This document shows, in pieces, positions 1 through 9,485 of a stretch of 64,000 nucleotides of DNA. Made by a program: the position numbers and the translations under genes. Under the pieces are notes generated by a model. That model was given only the letters and a program-made list of their open reading frames with translations. It searched no databases and had not been told where the DNA came from. Position 1 is the stretch's first letter. Each line of letters opens with the position of its first letter. The DNA is from Eutreptiella sp. 'Long Island Sound 2002' (Eukaryota > Euglenozoa > Euglenophyceae > Eutreptiales > Eutreptiaceae), in NCBI GenBank assembly GCA_964036045.1, contig OZ038390.1, forward strand, positions 1,362,045 through 1,426,044, written 5' to 3'.

Positions 1-749
1 CCAACAAAGCCGCCCCCAGTACTGGGATCGCTGGGTCGCCCCCCTTTGGGGGTTGCGGCCCATCACCCGGTATCCGGGGGGTGGGGAGTGGCAGCCGGTG
101 CCGCTGGTTTGGGCTGCCCTCCCCCACCGGCGAATTGTTTTGTTCGAGGGTCTCAACGGCCAGGGCAGGGACCATGCGGTGGGACTGTCCTACACCGGAC
201 AGTTGTGGGACACTGCGGGCGCCGGGGGGGGGGGGGGATCATGCACCGCACGGTGGAGGAGGCGGTTGCGGCATTGGCGGCGGCCTTGCCGGTTTTGACG
301 GATGTGTGATGGGTGGTGGTGCCGTCGCAACGCGACATTCAGGAGACGGCGCACGAGCCCGATATTATCCGGCGCATCCATCCGGCGGTTTGGGGCTTGT
401 GGACGGTGGTGTATAGACCTTGGTTGGTCTCGCGCGCGCTCGCAGAGGGATGGGAGGCAGGAAGGGCGGCTGCGGCTGTACCGCACGCTTGACCCGCTCT
501 CGCCTGCAGTGAGCAGCGATGGGGGTTTGGAGGCGACGCCCTGGCCCGGACCCGACCGTCTTCACGGTCATTGCCGGCTGGCTGGCCAATCCAGGCTGGG
601 GCGGCGGTGTGGGTGCCCTGCTGTGGGAGGCCAGAGTCAAGGCTGGCATTTATATTCATTGTCGTGGCATGTTTTGTCTTTTCTTTTGTGTTTTTGCCTT
701 TTAGGCGCACGGCGATTGGCGGGGTCGAAGGGAAGGTTGAAGGTTAACC
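1..749. other. GC-rich stretch, no gene supported
   Basis: Short overlapping frames exist on both strands, but none shows a recognisable domain or a consistent protein-like composition. A long G run lies near 226-237. I see nothing that can be named here. Confidence 0.5.
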
Positions 750-800
750 GAAGAGTTCAGTCACACCAGTGTCTTGGTGCTTTGTTTGCTTGTGGTAAAC
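750..800 (+). repeat. 51-bp direct repeat, copy 1
   Basis: This stretch matches 1241-1291 in the same orientation with a single mismatch (tcaCacc against tcaGacc). It ends in GCTTGTGGTAAAC. The two copies are 491 bp apart and bracket a less GC-rich segment without a supported gene. They could be short terminal repeats of a small non-autonomous element or a local duplication. Confidence 0.85.
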
Positions 801-1240
801 CTTTTTTTGTCCCGACGAACACTGTTTACCACTTTCATTGAGGATCTTTCTGAATTTAATTTCTGCCCTACCAACCCACCCTTGCGTCCTGCCCTTCGAT
901 GCTGTGCAGTGTGGGAAGGTGGGAGTTTTCTATCGCCCTTTTGCTGTTCAGAATGATATTGATTTTTAGGCGGTATCCGATTTTATTGCTTTCGGTTGAG
1001 GTTCGGGTGAAGCTGGAGAGTTGAGTAGCCCTACGGGATGCCAACGGTTCTTTTCCTTTTGGCTGTGAGAAGAGACATTGGTGAAGAATATGCCTCCGTT
1101 TTGGTTCAGTGTACGAGGCGATCTTGGAGTGTGCCCGATGCATCTCTTGTGTCGAGCGGTGTCCGGCCCCGGTGGCCTGGGTCCAGCATCCAGTGAACTA
1201 TTGTGCCTTGCGCACTGTATTTGACCAGGAGAACCTGCCT
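801..1240. other. Segment between 51-bp repeats, no gene supported
   Basis: It is lower in GC than its surroundings, with T-rich patches near 801-830 and 955-990. Both strands have only short frames. It may be the body of a small element delimited by the flanking 51-bp repeats. Confidence 0.4.
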
Positions 1241-1291
1241 GAAGAGTTCAGTCAGACCAGTGTCTTGGTGCTTTGTTTGCTTGTGGTAAAC
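1241..1291 (+). repeat. 51-bp direct repeat, copy 2
   Basis: Second copy of the repeat at 750-800, 50 of 51 bases identical. Its right end touches the decayed retroelement fragment that starts near 1296. Confidence 0.85.
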
Positions 1292-1295
1292 ACCT

Positions 1296-1691
1296 TCATC
1301 TAGTGCTCAACGGTGCTGTGGAGCCCCAAAACGGACTACCAGTACTGCAAACCACAGCCAAAAGATCACGTGATCTGCCGTAGCGGGGTGTGCCAGCGGA
1401 TCCGAGAGGACAGGCAACTGAACGGCGTGCATTCGGGGCATACATGGGGGGCCAGGTCAACCATTCCGCCCGGGGGGCATCTGCCCATAGAGTGGTACCT
1501 TTGCGCATCAAGGAAGGTCCTGTGTGGGCAACGGACAAATCAAACCCTGCTGGCTTCCCCTTGAGTTCGTTCATACCCACACAGGACAGGATCAGACTGA
1601 CCTTGGCACTGCTTTTAGGAATGATGAAAGGAAGAACTGAGGAAGGGGTCGCGTCCGGCTTCAAGACCTGCGCCTCGTCAAGTGTCGCCAC
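1296..1691 (-). pseudogene. Reverse transcriptase N-terminal fragment (DIRS-like)
   Basis: The minus-strand frame contains PFIIPKSSAKVSLILSC. This matches PFVIPKSSEKVSLILSC at the RT start of the larger element at 5.3-11.5 kb. The resemblance continues weakly for about 15 residues and is then lost, so none of the catalytic RT boxes (no YxDD) is present. The frame differs from that of the Gag-like fragment just upstream on the minus strand, and the break lies near a C7 run around 1724-1730. This is the truncated 3' side of an old copy, not a working gene. Confidence 0.7.
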
Positions 1692-1711
1692 GATGGGTTC
1701 TACACCCGGGC

Positions 1712-2440
1712 CTATCTTCCCAACCCCCCCTCCGGGTCCGCCTCCACATTATACGGCATTGCTCGCTCAACGAAGTCGGGCGGTACTACCCGGTGCCAGA
1801 GGTCAGCCGTTATCTCATATGCCCCTAGGCGTCCCAACCCCTTCGCGGCCAAAGACGGGTCAGTGCGCATAAGGACAAGGATGGGCGATGTGGTCAGACG
1901 CAAGAGAGAATCCCAAGCCTCCTCCCTCAACTCCCCTAGCGCACCAACCCGGGTCTCCATGGTCCCCTCCAAACGCCAGTCCTCCGCGGTTGAAAAAAGC
2001 CTTGTGACCAGGAGGTGCATACGCTTCAGCATTAGCTGCTGAGAGCAGCGCAACCGCCTAGCCAACCATTCCACATGGGGTGCAAGTGCTGCCATAAAAC
2101 GGACAAAGAGAGGCGGCGGCTCAGGTGGCACCGGGGGTGTATTGTCGGCTCCCGCGTCTCGCAGCAAGGCCAACGCCGGAGAGGGTTGTCTTTGGGGGCA
2201 GTGACCGTGTAGACAGTCCCCCCCCCCCCCCCGAGGATGCCGCTCGCACTGAGCTAGCGGTTGCTCGTGTGTGGTTGGGTATGCGTGCGGCGCCCGGCCG
2301 CAGGTCAGAGTCACGGCTGACTGGCAAAAAAGGAACATACAACTGGGGCTCAGTGGCGGCCCCTCTGGCGGCCCTCGAAACGCCCTCGTGGCGCCTCCGT
2401 CGCGGCCGCATTGACCACCGTTGCACGCGGCCCCAGACAC
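1712..2440 (-). pseudogene. Gag-like domain of a second, diverged DIRS-like element
   Basis: The 242-codon minus-strand frame contains PPLFVRFMAALAPHVEWLA, then a segment with FSTAEDWRLEG and ADLWHRVVPPDF. These align in the same order with PPLFLEFMQAITPHFHWIA, FDTAEDFRLQG and DDLWDAVVPPFY in the element at 8.4-8.95 kb. In both places the block sits directly N-terminal to the RT start. The N-terminal third is low-complexity and probably not real. Finding the same domain twice supports it as a real retroelement module. Its function (capsid-like or RT-associated) is inferred from position only. Confidence 0.7.
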
Positions 2441-2817
2441 CTACGTTTAGACGGTGGTGCCTCCCCGGTCTCAGTTTGCTCGGGGCGGGGGCGCACAAAA
2501 CAGCGTTGGGGTGTGGCGGGCTGCCCCGCCGACTGATTCGCCACTCCCACCGACGCGCCAGGCGCCCTCATCCTTTGCTCAGGACCGGGGACGCCCACAG
2601 GCACAACTCGCTTGGTGGTGCGGATTGTGGGGACCGTCAAACACCGTGCGCAAACGGGGGGCGGATTTGGGAAGGCACACCATGAGGGATACGCATACAC
2701 CCCTCCCTCCCCATTGTCGGCGACCAGGTTTTGTGCCATTTTGAGCATGGTCCCCTTCTCACATGGCTGTACATGGTGGCTCGAACGCGATGGCACAACT
2801 TCGTGCCGCGATGGCAC
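2350..2817 (-). pseudogene. Linker remnant upstream of the Gag-like fragment
   Basis: The frame carries a basic patch, PPSKRRCLGPRATVVNAAA. Its position corresponds to the basic linker QPKRIKLGQGGRV between recombinase and Gag-like domain in the larger element. No recombinase motif is visible further upstream, so the fragment appears to stop before the YR domain. Alignment of this low-complexity part is weak. Confidence 0.35.
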
Positions 2818-2890
2818 GATTTCCCACCGTGATGGCCCAAATTCCTACGGAGATGACCCCAATTTCTTGCCGAGATGGCCCAGCATAGAA
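2786..2890 (+). repeat. Degenerate ~22-bp tandem repeat, about 5 units
   Basis: Five successive units share a core like CGATGGCACAATTTC: gcgatggcacaacttc, gcgatggcacgatttc, gtgatggcccaaattc, gagatgaccccaattt and gagatggcccagc. Divergence between units is high, so the array is old. Confidence 0.6.
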
Positions 2891-3869
2891 GGGCAAGGAT
2901 TGGTGTTGGCATGACCGCAGAAGGAGGAACGGCTCACGTGTGCTCACGGGGGCCGATCCTGGTCAGGACCCGACCCCACGGGGGGGGGGTTCACCCCCCC
3001 CTCTACAAACCCCAAAATGGTTGTACCGAACAATGGGTTTTGTGGGCGCCCGGGCATACGGCCGGGGCATACGGCAGGGGGAAAGTTTTTTGTTCGACCC
3101 TATGTGTCTGTGCTCAAAATACTCGGAATTTTGTGGAGCATTCAAAAATGGCTGAAAAGCACAAAAAAGGATCTTGACCCCGACCCGACCTCCTGGTCGG
3201 ACCTTGGCTGATGGGAGCCTGAGTTGATGGGCAACTTTTTTTGAAAAAAAAATACCCCACTTCTAGATATACAAAATGATCAGTGTGTCATGGGGATCAT
3301 TTGAGGTATGTATGTTGGGGTACCCACCGACCCCCCCCCCCCCGGGGAGCCCGGGCTGACCGCCCAACCCGTCCCCCAAGGTTTGGGTCAACCAAGGGGG
3401 GGGGGGGGGGCTTAGAGCCCCCAAAAATGTCGCACACCCCTCAGGGTCACACATTGGCTTGCGGCGGCCCCCGTGCATGTGCTCCTCCGGAGTGATCATT
3501 GGTGACCTACAAAATCGTCAACATTCACACCGCATAAGGTAACCTCCCGTTTTTTTGTTTTCAGAATTGTACGCCATTTCTCATGGAGGTACGCCCCACC
3601 CGCCCCCCCCGCCCCACCCCGAGTCAGCCCAGGGCCCATCCCTGCCACCCCCCGAGGGCGCCCCCCGAGGGTGATCACTGCAGTGCTGTGAGGGACAGGC
3701 ACCCTCCCCTGTCGAGCGCCCCGTCGCCCCGGCTCCACCATGCACCCATCCCACATGGCTGCTCCCCCCGCCGCACTGCAATGCCCCGACGCGTACCCGC
3801 GCTTGATCGCGCGCCGTCAACCTAGCCACCAGCGCCCCCAGTGCACCCGCACTATAGTGCATGAGTGCT
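2891..3869. other. Intergenic, homopolymer-rich, no gene supported
   Basis: Contains long G and C runs (near 2981, 3331 and 3401) and an A-rich patch at 3235-3255. Frames on both strands are dictated by the homopolymers. No recognisable coding signal. Confidence 0.5.
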
Positions 3870-4233
3870 GACCGAGGATCCCGAGGAGGTGTAGACGTGG
3901 TGTTGGAGCGGCTGCTGCAGCGAGCCCCTTGTGCGTCAGCCCGCGTGTCTGCTCCCCGAGGACATCAGCGAGAACATGCGCCTGGTGCGGGGAACTGTGC
4001 TGGAGCGCGACGTGGAGGTGCTTGGTAGCGCGCAGTTCAGTGCCTGCGTGCTCACCGGGGATCCCGCGGAGGCGAAGATGTACTGTTGGAGCGACTGCTG
4101 CAGTGGGCCACTTGTGCGCCAGCCAACGTGTCTACTCCCCGAGGTCATCAGCCAGAGCATGTGCCGGGTGCGTGGAGCAGTGCTGGAGCCTGAAGATGCG
4201 GTGCCTGATTGCCCTGTGCGGTCAATCGTGATC
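3870..4233 (+). repeat. ~182-bp tandem duplication with conserved reading frame
   Basis: 3870-4051 and 4052-4233 are diverged tandem copies. In the same frame they read CWSGCCSEPLVRQPACLLPE and CWSDCCSGPLVRQPTCLLPE, followed by related segments with VRGTVLE and VRGAVLE. Third-position changes that keep the residues suggest the duplication arose in a coding sequence. Confidence 0.75.
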
Positions 4234-4596
4234 GAGCAGGAGGCTGTGTGTGCTGTTGACGGCCAAACTGGCTGTTTGTGCCCAGAGATGCTGCGTGCAG
4301 ACGCCGGACCGCCGCATTACCTACCAGTCGTGATGGACTTGTTGGCGTGTACAAAGTGCTGTGCTGAGCTGACCCAAGTCAGCTGGACAATTCACACTGA
4401 TGTTGGCCACATGGCCCGTGCGCTGGCAGAGCTCAGCCTTCCCCATCTCACCTGTGTGCAGCTCTACTATGCCCCCCAAGTCGTTTGCCAAGCTCAGCCT
4501 GGCGAAGCAACAGGGGCAGCTGAAGTCTGCAGATCTGTGGAATGTCACGAGAGCTATGGGAGACCAAGAGTCAGATGGCGTGCTGCTTGTGGCTGA
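3931..4596 (+). CDS. Cysteine-rich repeat protein fragment, unknown function
   Basis: Open frame of 221 codons holding one and a half copies of a ~60-residue repeat with the core PLVRQPxCLLPExIS and a preceding CWSxCCS cluster. More cysteines follow (CLCPEM, ACTKCC). The frame is closed just upstream by a TAG where the second repeat copy has AAG, so the true 5' end is uncertain or already mutated. From about 4400 a different frame looks more protein-like, so either a frameshift or an intron is likely. I do not recognise the family. Given its place beside transposons it may be an exon of a decayed gene or element. Confidence 0.35.
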   Translation: MRQPACLLPEDISENMRLVRGTVLERDVEVLGSAQFSACVLTGDPAEAKMYCWSDCCSGPLVRQPTCLLPEVISQSMCRVRGAVLEPEDAVPDCPVRSIVIEQEAVCAVDGQTGCLCPEMLRADAGPPHYLPVVMDLLACTKCCAELTQVSWTIHTDVGHMARALAELSLPHLTCVQLYYAPQVVCQAQPGEATGAAEVCRSVECHESYGRPRVRWRAACG

Positions 4597-4849
4597 GCAC
4601 GGGCCGTAGGGCACCGAAGTATCTCGCTGGCCCGTGCCCCCCAACGCGGAGTCGTCCATGCCGCTGTACCTGGCACGGGTGACGGGTACCTTGGGCGAGG
4701 TCGACCCCAGCATTCTGGCCTCCAAATGTCCATCCGTCTCGTGAGATACTTTTGCGGAAGTGCTAGCTGAAGTGTTGGACTTCCTCGACAAGTGCACGTG
4801 CAAAGACGAGATTGCGCTGATGGCGGACGTGGTCACGCGCAAGCTTTAG
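4400..4849 (+). pseudogene. Degenerate ORF, left copy of duplicated segment
   Basis: One frame reads a convincing globular protein (FAKLSLAKQQGQLKSADLW, then MPLYLARVTGTLGEVDPSI, then DTFAEVLAEVLDFLDKC) and ends at TAG 4847-4849. It is interrupted by TAG at 4607-4609 and by TGA at 4742-4744. The right copy at 11.5-11.9 kb shares the TAG but has TGG instead of the TGA. The first stop therefore predates the duplication and the second came after. Family unknown. Confidence 0.6.
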
Positions 4850-5099
4850 GCGCCTGCTGAATCAAGTTTAGAATCATGTGGCGGCCGGACGAGTGATGAT
4901 GAGTTGGCTTTGGTTCTGGCAAGCGGTGGACGCCGCCTGGGCGAGGCGCAATGGACTCGAGGTATCTAGGCTCAGCTCCCCCGCGGACGCTAGTGGCCTA
5001 CCTCTGGACAACCCCGTGTCGGACACCAAGCTGTAGCACGCCATAAAATCTGCCATGCCATCGATGCTGCCCCACCCTCGCGTACCAGAGCGCAGAGCC
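4483..5099 (+). repeat. 617-bp near-identical duplicated segment, left copy
   Basis: Matches 11513-12129 in the same orientation at a constant offset of 7030 bp, with only a handful of substitutions (for example 4744, 4876-4878 and 4970), so over 99% identity. Both copies start at GTTTGCCA and end at GCGCAGAGCC. The pair flanks the 5.35-11.52-kb retroelement, but the left copy is separated from it by about 250 unique bases while the right copy abuts it directly. Confidence 0.95.
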
Positions 5100-5347
5100 A
5101 GGACTTGGGATGGCAGTACTGAAGTATCACCAAGGCCGGAATACCGGCGGTTGTATGGACGGGTGCGCTGCGGACCACTCCGCTGGATGCGGGACCCCAC
5201 TCTGATACGGACCCTGACCCTATACCCTGGTCCACACGCTGCAGCACGGTTAGATCCCCCACTCTACCCGAGGGAATCGGTTTCAAAAGGGACAGGAAAG
5301 GGCAGGTGCTCTCAGGGGGTCAGCCGGTCAGTGGGTGGGTGGGCGGG

Positions 5348-5418
5348 CAAAGACAGGAAAACTGCCTAAACATTGGAGACGCAAACAAAAGTTGAGACGA
5401 GGCACAACTAGTGTTTGC
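5348..5418 (-). repeat. 71-bp terminal direct repeat, 3' copy
   Basis: Identical over its length to 11448-11518 (plus strand: caaagacaggaaaactgcct through to actagtgtttgc). The copies lie at the two ends of the retroelement. The inner or outer ends share GTTTGC with the flanking 617-bp segment. Confidence 0.9.
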
Positions 5419-5567
5419 ACAAGCAGAGCACAAGAAAACTGCACAGGACTTGGGTATTCATTCTCCGCTGTACCCAGTTCCCACACCACAGGTCCCACAT
5501 CCGGTCCAAGCCCCAGAGGAATGTGAACTGACGTAGTATTCAAGCAAAAGGCAAAGCAACAGAAGCA

Positions 5568-5745
5568 ACCCCCCCCCCCCCCCACGACAACCAGGGGACT
5601 CGCCACCGTGCACTGCTGACCCGCATCTTCCCGAGACACGGCGCCGCGCTCAATGGCAGAGGCCAGAGGCTGAAGTGGAGGGAGGTCAGGAATCGTGTCT
5701 TGCACCGGGCCCAAATCAGCAACGCCACCCCCGGCGGACCCCTCC
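5568..5745 (-). repeat. Diverged copy of the recombinase C-terminal region
   Basis: Corresponds to 9482-9680. Both read PLASAIERGAVSREDAG on the minus strand followed by CTVA and a poly-glycine run. Overall similarity is roughly 80%. It lies between the tandem repeats and the 3' terminal repeat, so it resembles the second half of the split or internal repeats seen in PAT-type elements, though the exact arrangement here is not the textbook one. Confidence 0.75.
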
Positions 5746-5749
5746 AGCG

Positions 5750-6440
5750 GCCGCGCCGCCCGGACAGTCACCACAGTGGACAGACACAGGTGGTCACGAC
5801 GGTCTTCGTGCCCCACGAACAGATAAGGCGGGTAAATCGCACCAACCGGCCGTCAGCCCCAGCCGGACTCGGAGTGAGGTCGGCCCAAAAAGGTATCCGC
5901 CATATCCAGGTATCCACCACAGGGTCCACAACCTAAGCCCGGCGGTCTCCTCCAGCGGGCACGCCGCCCCGGACAGCCACCACAGCGGGCAGATACAGGC
6001 GATCACGACGGTCGCCTTGCCCTGCGGATAAAGAGGCGGGCTAATCGCACCAACCGGCCGTCAGCCCCAGCCGGATGCGGAGTGATGCTGGCCCAAAAAG
6101 GTGAGTAAATAAAGCACCCAGCGGCCGTGCCGCCAACCATGTAAAAAGACAACACAACAGGCGCACCCAGCGGCCACGCCGCCGGAGTCAACCTCTGCAG
6201 AGGGCAGATACAGGCGAGCACGACTGTCGCTGACTCTCACTAACGGTAAAAGGCGGCTAGTCCCAGCACCCGGCCTTCAGCTCCAGCGGAATGCGGACCG
6301 ACGCGGCCCAAAAACACAAACCCAAATCAGCACCCAGCGGCCAAGCCGTCAGGGACACCCACTGCACCGGGCAGGCACAGACGACGACGACAGTCGTCGG
6401 ACCTCACGGGTTGAAGAGGCGGGCAATTTGCAACACCAGC
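5750..6440 (+). repeat. Four imperfect tandem repeats in the element's 3' region
   Basis: Units begin near 5750, 5955, 6170 and 6340 with gcggccacgccgcc-like sequence. They run through cagatacaggcgatcacgac and aggcgggctaatcgcacc to ccggccgtcagccccagccg. Spacing is about 205, 215 and 170 bp. The last unit is truncated. The region is non-coding in appearance and sits between the basic ORF and the terminal repeat, where cis-acting signals for reverse transcription would be expected. Confidence 0.75.
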
Positions 6441-6958
6441 CCATACCGGGCCTGGATCCATATATAGGGTACAGCAACCCTGCGTCCCTGGTTCCAGTCC
6501 GTTAGGGAGGCCACAGCGACTCCCCCCGGCAGCCTTACCTCCCAGACCTGGCAGCAGGCATGCCGCCCTGGGGGTTTGACGCTGCGGCCGCCGGGGGTCG
6601 TGCGGCGGTGCGGCGTGCCTCCCGCGCGCGCGGCCACGTCCCGGACCGCCCGTTCCAAAAACCCCTCCCTGTCGTCAGGGAGGGGGCACTGGGGGCACAG
6701 GCGCACCCCGTTGCCGAGCAGCACCCGGCGGACGGGCAGGCGCGCCAACCTGCCGCGAAGGCGGGTGCGGAGCACGCTGCTCCACTTCGCCGCCCGGCGC
6801 TGCTGGGCGTCCACGGAACGCTGGTGCCGCTGTCCGCCATGGCGACCCTTTCGGTGGGCTCCACGGGAACCCCGTCGCTTGTGGGCGCCACGCGAGCCCC
6901 GACGCTTGGTCATAGGTGCGGATAGCAAAAGAAAAAGGTTGCTACATGGAGGGCGCAT
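6404..6958 (-). CDS. Basic protein ORF downstream of RNase H, unknown
   Basis: 184 codons. The N-terminal third is strongly basic with a repeated RRGSRGAHK motif, and a Cys pair (LCPQCPL) and CC follow. It uses the same frame as the RT and RNase H segments and is separated from RNase H by TAG at 6998-7000 and about 40 bases. It could be the C-terminal continuation of the polyprotein (nucleic-acid binding) or a chance frame over a GC-rich 3' region. Its last codons overlap the start of the tandem repeats. Confidence 0.35.
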   Translation of the reverse strand: MRPPCSNLFLLLSAPMTKRRGSRGAHKRRGSRGAHRKGRHGGQRHQRSVDAQQRRAAKWSSVLRTRLRGRLARLPVRRVLLGNGVRLCPQCPLPDDREGFLERAVRDVAARAGGTPHRRTTPGGRSVKPPGRHACCQVWEVRLPGGVAVASLTDWNQGRRVAVPYIWIQARYGLVLQIARLFNP

Positions 6959-6997
6959 ACTCTGCCGCCGCTGCTCTGCTGGGGGGGGGGGGGGGGG

Positions 6998-7507
6998 CTA
7001 GCATCCCCGGAGACACACCACCCCCCTCACCCGAGCCTCGCCGAGATTCTCCAGCAATGCATCCCACGTGCAACAAGCCTCGACTTCCGCTCTGGCCTGC
7101 GAGCCGCCGAACACTGACGTCACCCTGGACATAGGGTCTCCCGGCTGAAGCGCCGAGGGCACCCACACGAGGCGGAGCACGATCCCCGATACCCACAGGA
7201 TTCTAGCCAACGACCGAAGGACCGTTTGGTGGTGGGTCAGGTGGCTAGTCGCGCGCAGCCTGAGGACCTGAGCAATGGCTGCCTCACTGTCGCTACAGAC
7301 CGTAACAGATCGGTGTCCCGTCCTGGCCGCAAACCTGACAGCCCACGCCACTCCCCTCAGTTCCGTGGTTTGCTGGCTGGCGAAGCGGGCAGGAGGTTTC
7401 ACATGCGTACGCACACCCACTCCCGGCACGAGCGCCCCAACCCTCCAGCACCCCGCATCGCGCGCTCCATCGACACAGATGACGACGCCCCCGCACCACA
7501 GAGATGA
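6998..7507 (-). CDS. RNase H domain of the tyrosine-recombinase retroelement
   Basis: 170 open codons in the same frame as RT, separated from it only by TGA 7510-7508. The expected RNase H order is visible: VICVDGARDAGCW (first Asp), TTELRGVAWAVR (Glu), VCSDSEAAIAQV (second Asp), and near the end WVPSALQPGDPMSR, the usual terminal Asp motif of retroelement RNase H domains. It would degrade the RNA strand of the RNA-DNA hybrid during reverse transcription. It ends at TAG 6998-7000, beside a long G run. Confidence 0.8.
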   Translation of the reverse strand, partial: SSLWCGGVVICVDGARDAGCWRVGALVPGVGVRTHVKPPARFASQQTTELRGVAWAVRFAARTGHRSVTVCSDSEAAIAQVLRLRATSHLTHHQTVLRSLARILWVSGIVLRLVWVPSALQPGDPMSRVTSVFGGSQARAEVEACCTWDALLENLGEARVRGVVCLRGC

Positions 7508-8404
7508 TCACGAAAGCCTATCCTCAGTCCCAAACTTGAGGGTCCTCAATTGCCGCCAGGCCTCCCCGCCCGGAGCCTGCCAGGGCTCGGCCGCCAACGC
7601 CACCAAAGTTGCGAGGCTGCCCAGCATTTTCAGGGGGAAGCCCTGGGCCGGCTGTTTGACCCCCCCCACCGTCCTACCCCAGCGCAACCAGCAGTAGGCG
7701 CCCGCCGCGAAAGGGCAACCCAATCCCCTCGGACGCACATGCCAATTCAGCAAACCCAGGAAGCTTTGGAGGTGCCGGTCGTTGCCTGCGCCAACCGCCA
7801 GCCTCAGCCATCCCGCCCACAACTGGAGTAGTGCTTGTTCATGGCTCCTGATCCGCCTGGCCTGCAAGTCGAGCTCCTTCCCCAGGAATGACGCCACAGG
7901 CACCGGGTCAAGGACACTCTTAGGACTTATGAGGAAACCAGCCTCGATCAGGGCACGCACTGCCACTCGCCCCGCCTCCCTGAGCACCTCCCTATCAGTG
8001 AAGACGAGCAAAAAGTCATCGAGGTAGTGCACAAAGAGTATCTCGGGGGGCAGTACCCCCTGGAGAATGCGTGCCAAACTCGTTTGGCACAGATAGGGGC
8101 TGTATTTCCAGCCAAACGGTAGGCGCGACAGCGCCACAGGCGGAGCCCCGGGGGCGGGCCGGAAGCGAAAAACCTGGCGCGCACCCTGGGGCAAGCAAAA
8201 GCTCCAGAACGCATTTTTGAGGTCAATGTGGAGGCCGTAGAGGTCCACATCAGGCGGGAATGCCGACAAGGACCTAGCCAAATCCTCCCAGGAATCCAAT
8301 CTAAAAGTGGGGGGCTTGCCCCCGTCACTCTTGTTGATCTTGACGCAACTCAAGATCAAGGAGACCTTCTCGGATGATTTGGGGATGACGAAGGGGTAAC
8401 ACGT
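7508..8404 (-). CDS. Reverse transcriptase domain of the retroelement
   Basis: The open frame contains the RT boxes in order: YPFVIPKSSEKVSLILSC, LYGLHIDLKNAFWSF (first catalytic Asp, residue 46 counting from the Met at 8359), LPFGWKYSPYLCQ, FVHYLDDFLLVF (YLDD, residues 112-115) and GFLISPKS. The Met at 8359 lies inside the domain. Homology continues upstream to the G11 run at 8409-8419, where the frame changes to that of the Gag-like block. All catalytic residues visible are intact. The frame ends at TGA 7508-7510, directly before RNase H. Confidence 0.9.
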   Translation of the reverse strand, partial: TCYPFVIPKSSEKVSLILSCVKINKSDGGKPPTFRLDSWEDLARSLSAFPPDVDLYGLHIDLKNAFWSFCLPQGARQVFRFRPAPGAPPVALSRLPFGWKYSPYLCQTSLARILQGVLPPEILFVHYLDDFLLVFTDREVLREAGRVAVRALIEAGFLISPKSVLDPVPVASFLGKELDLQARRIRSHEQALLQLWAGWLRLAVGAGNDRHLQSFLGLLNWHVRPRGLGCPFAAGAYCWLRWGRTVGGVKQPAQGFPLKMLGSLATLVALAAEPWQAPGGEAWRQLRTLKFGTEDRLS

Positions 8405-8406
8405 GG

Positions 8407-8955
8407 GCGGGGGGGGGGGTCAGCCGGCTCCTCGTAGACCCCGCCCCCCTCAACGCCTGCACTATCCTCTGGACCTGCTGCGACACCCATCTGGTTGCCC
8501 CTCGGACCACCCTATCCCCGTCCTGCCACTCTTGCTCGACGTCAAAATCCTGGAGCCCTCCGTGGTAGAAGGGCGGTACGACAGCGTCCCACAGATCGTC
8601 CGGTAGCTGGTGGGAGCCTACCGGTCCCAATCCCCGGTCCAAAATGGCATCCTCGACCCCCCCCATGAACCGCGGAATGGGGGAGGTGTTGATATGGAGG
8701 CATGCCTCCCAGGCGTCCGGGTGGAGCTTGCGCAAGGCGCCCAGGAGAGCGGGTAAAGCCCCTTGCAAGCGGAAATCCTCGGCTGTATCGAATACTCTAT
8801 TCAACCACAAATCCACCCTCTTCGCAACCATCCACAAGCCACAACGTTCCCGCTCGGCTATCCAGTGAAAATGGGGGGTGATCGCCTGCATGAACTCCAG
8901 GAAGAGGGGGGGCTGTTCCTGCACCCTCCCACCCCTGTCGGGACCCTTACAGAGG
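8407..8955 (-). CDS. Gag-like/RT-proximal domain of the retroelement
   Basis: Part of a 302-codon minus-strand frame. The conserved block runs from PPLFLEFMQAITPHFHWIA through FDTAEDFRLQG and HINTSPIPRFM to DDLWDAVVPPFYHG. The same block is found at 1.7-2.2 kb next to another RT start, so it is a regular module of this element family. It is alpha-helical in character with no catalytic motif that I recognise, so a structural or Gag-like role is inference. The frame changes at both ends (G7 at 8954-8960 and G11 at 8409-8419). Confidence 0.6.
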
Positions 8956-8960
8956 GGGGG

Positions 8961-9485
8961 TGGGCGACGCCACTGGGCCCGCCCTCCCCCAAGCCTTGGC
9001 CTTGAGACGCTCAGCTGCAGCCACGAAGGCACCCTCCACCGGGCCTTGCGCCTCCGGCGTCCGGACACGCCCGCCCTGCCCGAGCTTGATGCGCTTGGGC
9101 TGCGGCGTTCCGATCTGCTGGGCCAAACGAGGTCTCCCAGCTTGACGGCGTGCGGGGGCTCGAGATCGCACGGCCTGCGTACCATCCGGGACCACCTTAG
9201 CGCGACGCGGCCCCGCGTATGTGCGGTAGACACGGCCCACCACTCCAGCTTTCGAGCCCGCTGCGGGTCCTCCTCTGACTAGGCCAACGGCTGCCCTGGA
9301 GGACCACGGCTTACGCTCCCGTCCAACGAACCTGGCAATTCCGGCCTGTCGACGCCCGGGGGAGCCCCTGGCGCCGCCGACTACGAATTTGCCAAAGGGC
9401 TCGCTTCCAGAATCCTCGCTGTTGTCGTCGGTGTCCACGTCGGAATCGACATTGATGGGCCCGGCTGCCGTCCCCGGCCCGCACG
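8961..9485 (-). CDS. Acidic-then-basic linker of the retroelement polyprotein
   Basis: In this frame the minus strand reads an acidic stretch (NVDSDVDTDDNSEDSGSEPF), then a long basic Gly/Arg/Ala-rich part with RVYRTYAGPRRAKVVPDG and QPKRIKLGQGGRV. It connects the recombinase (frame change at C15, 9486-9500) to the Gag-like block (frame change at G7, 8954-8960). The basic part could bind nucleic acid or act as a nuclear localisation signal. Confidence 0.5.
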
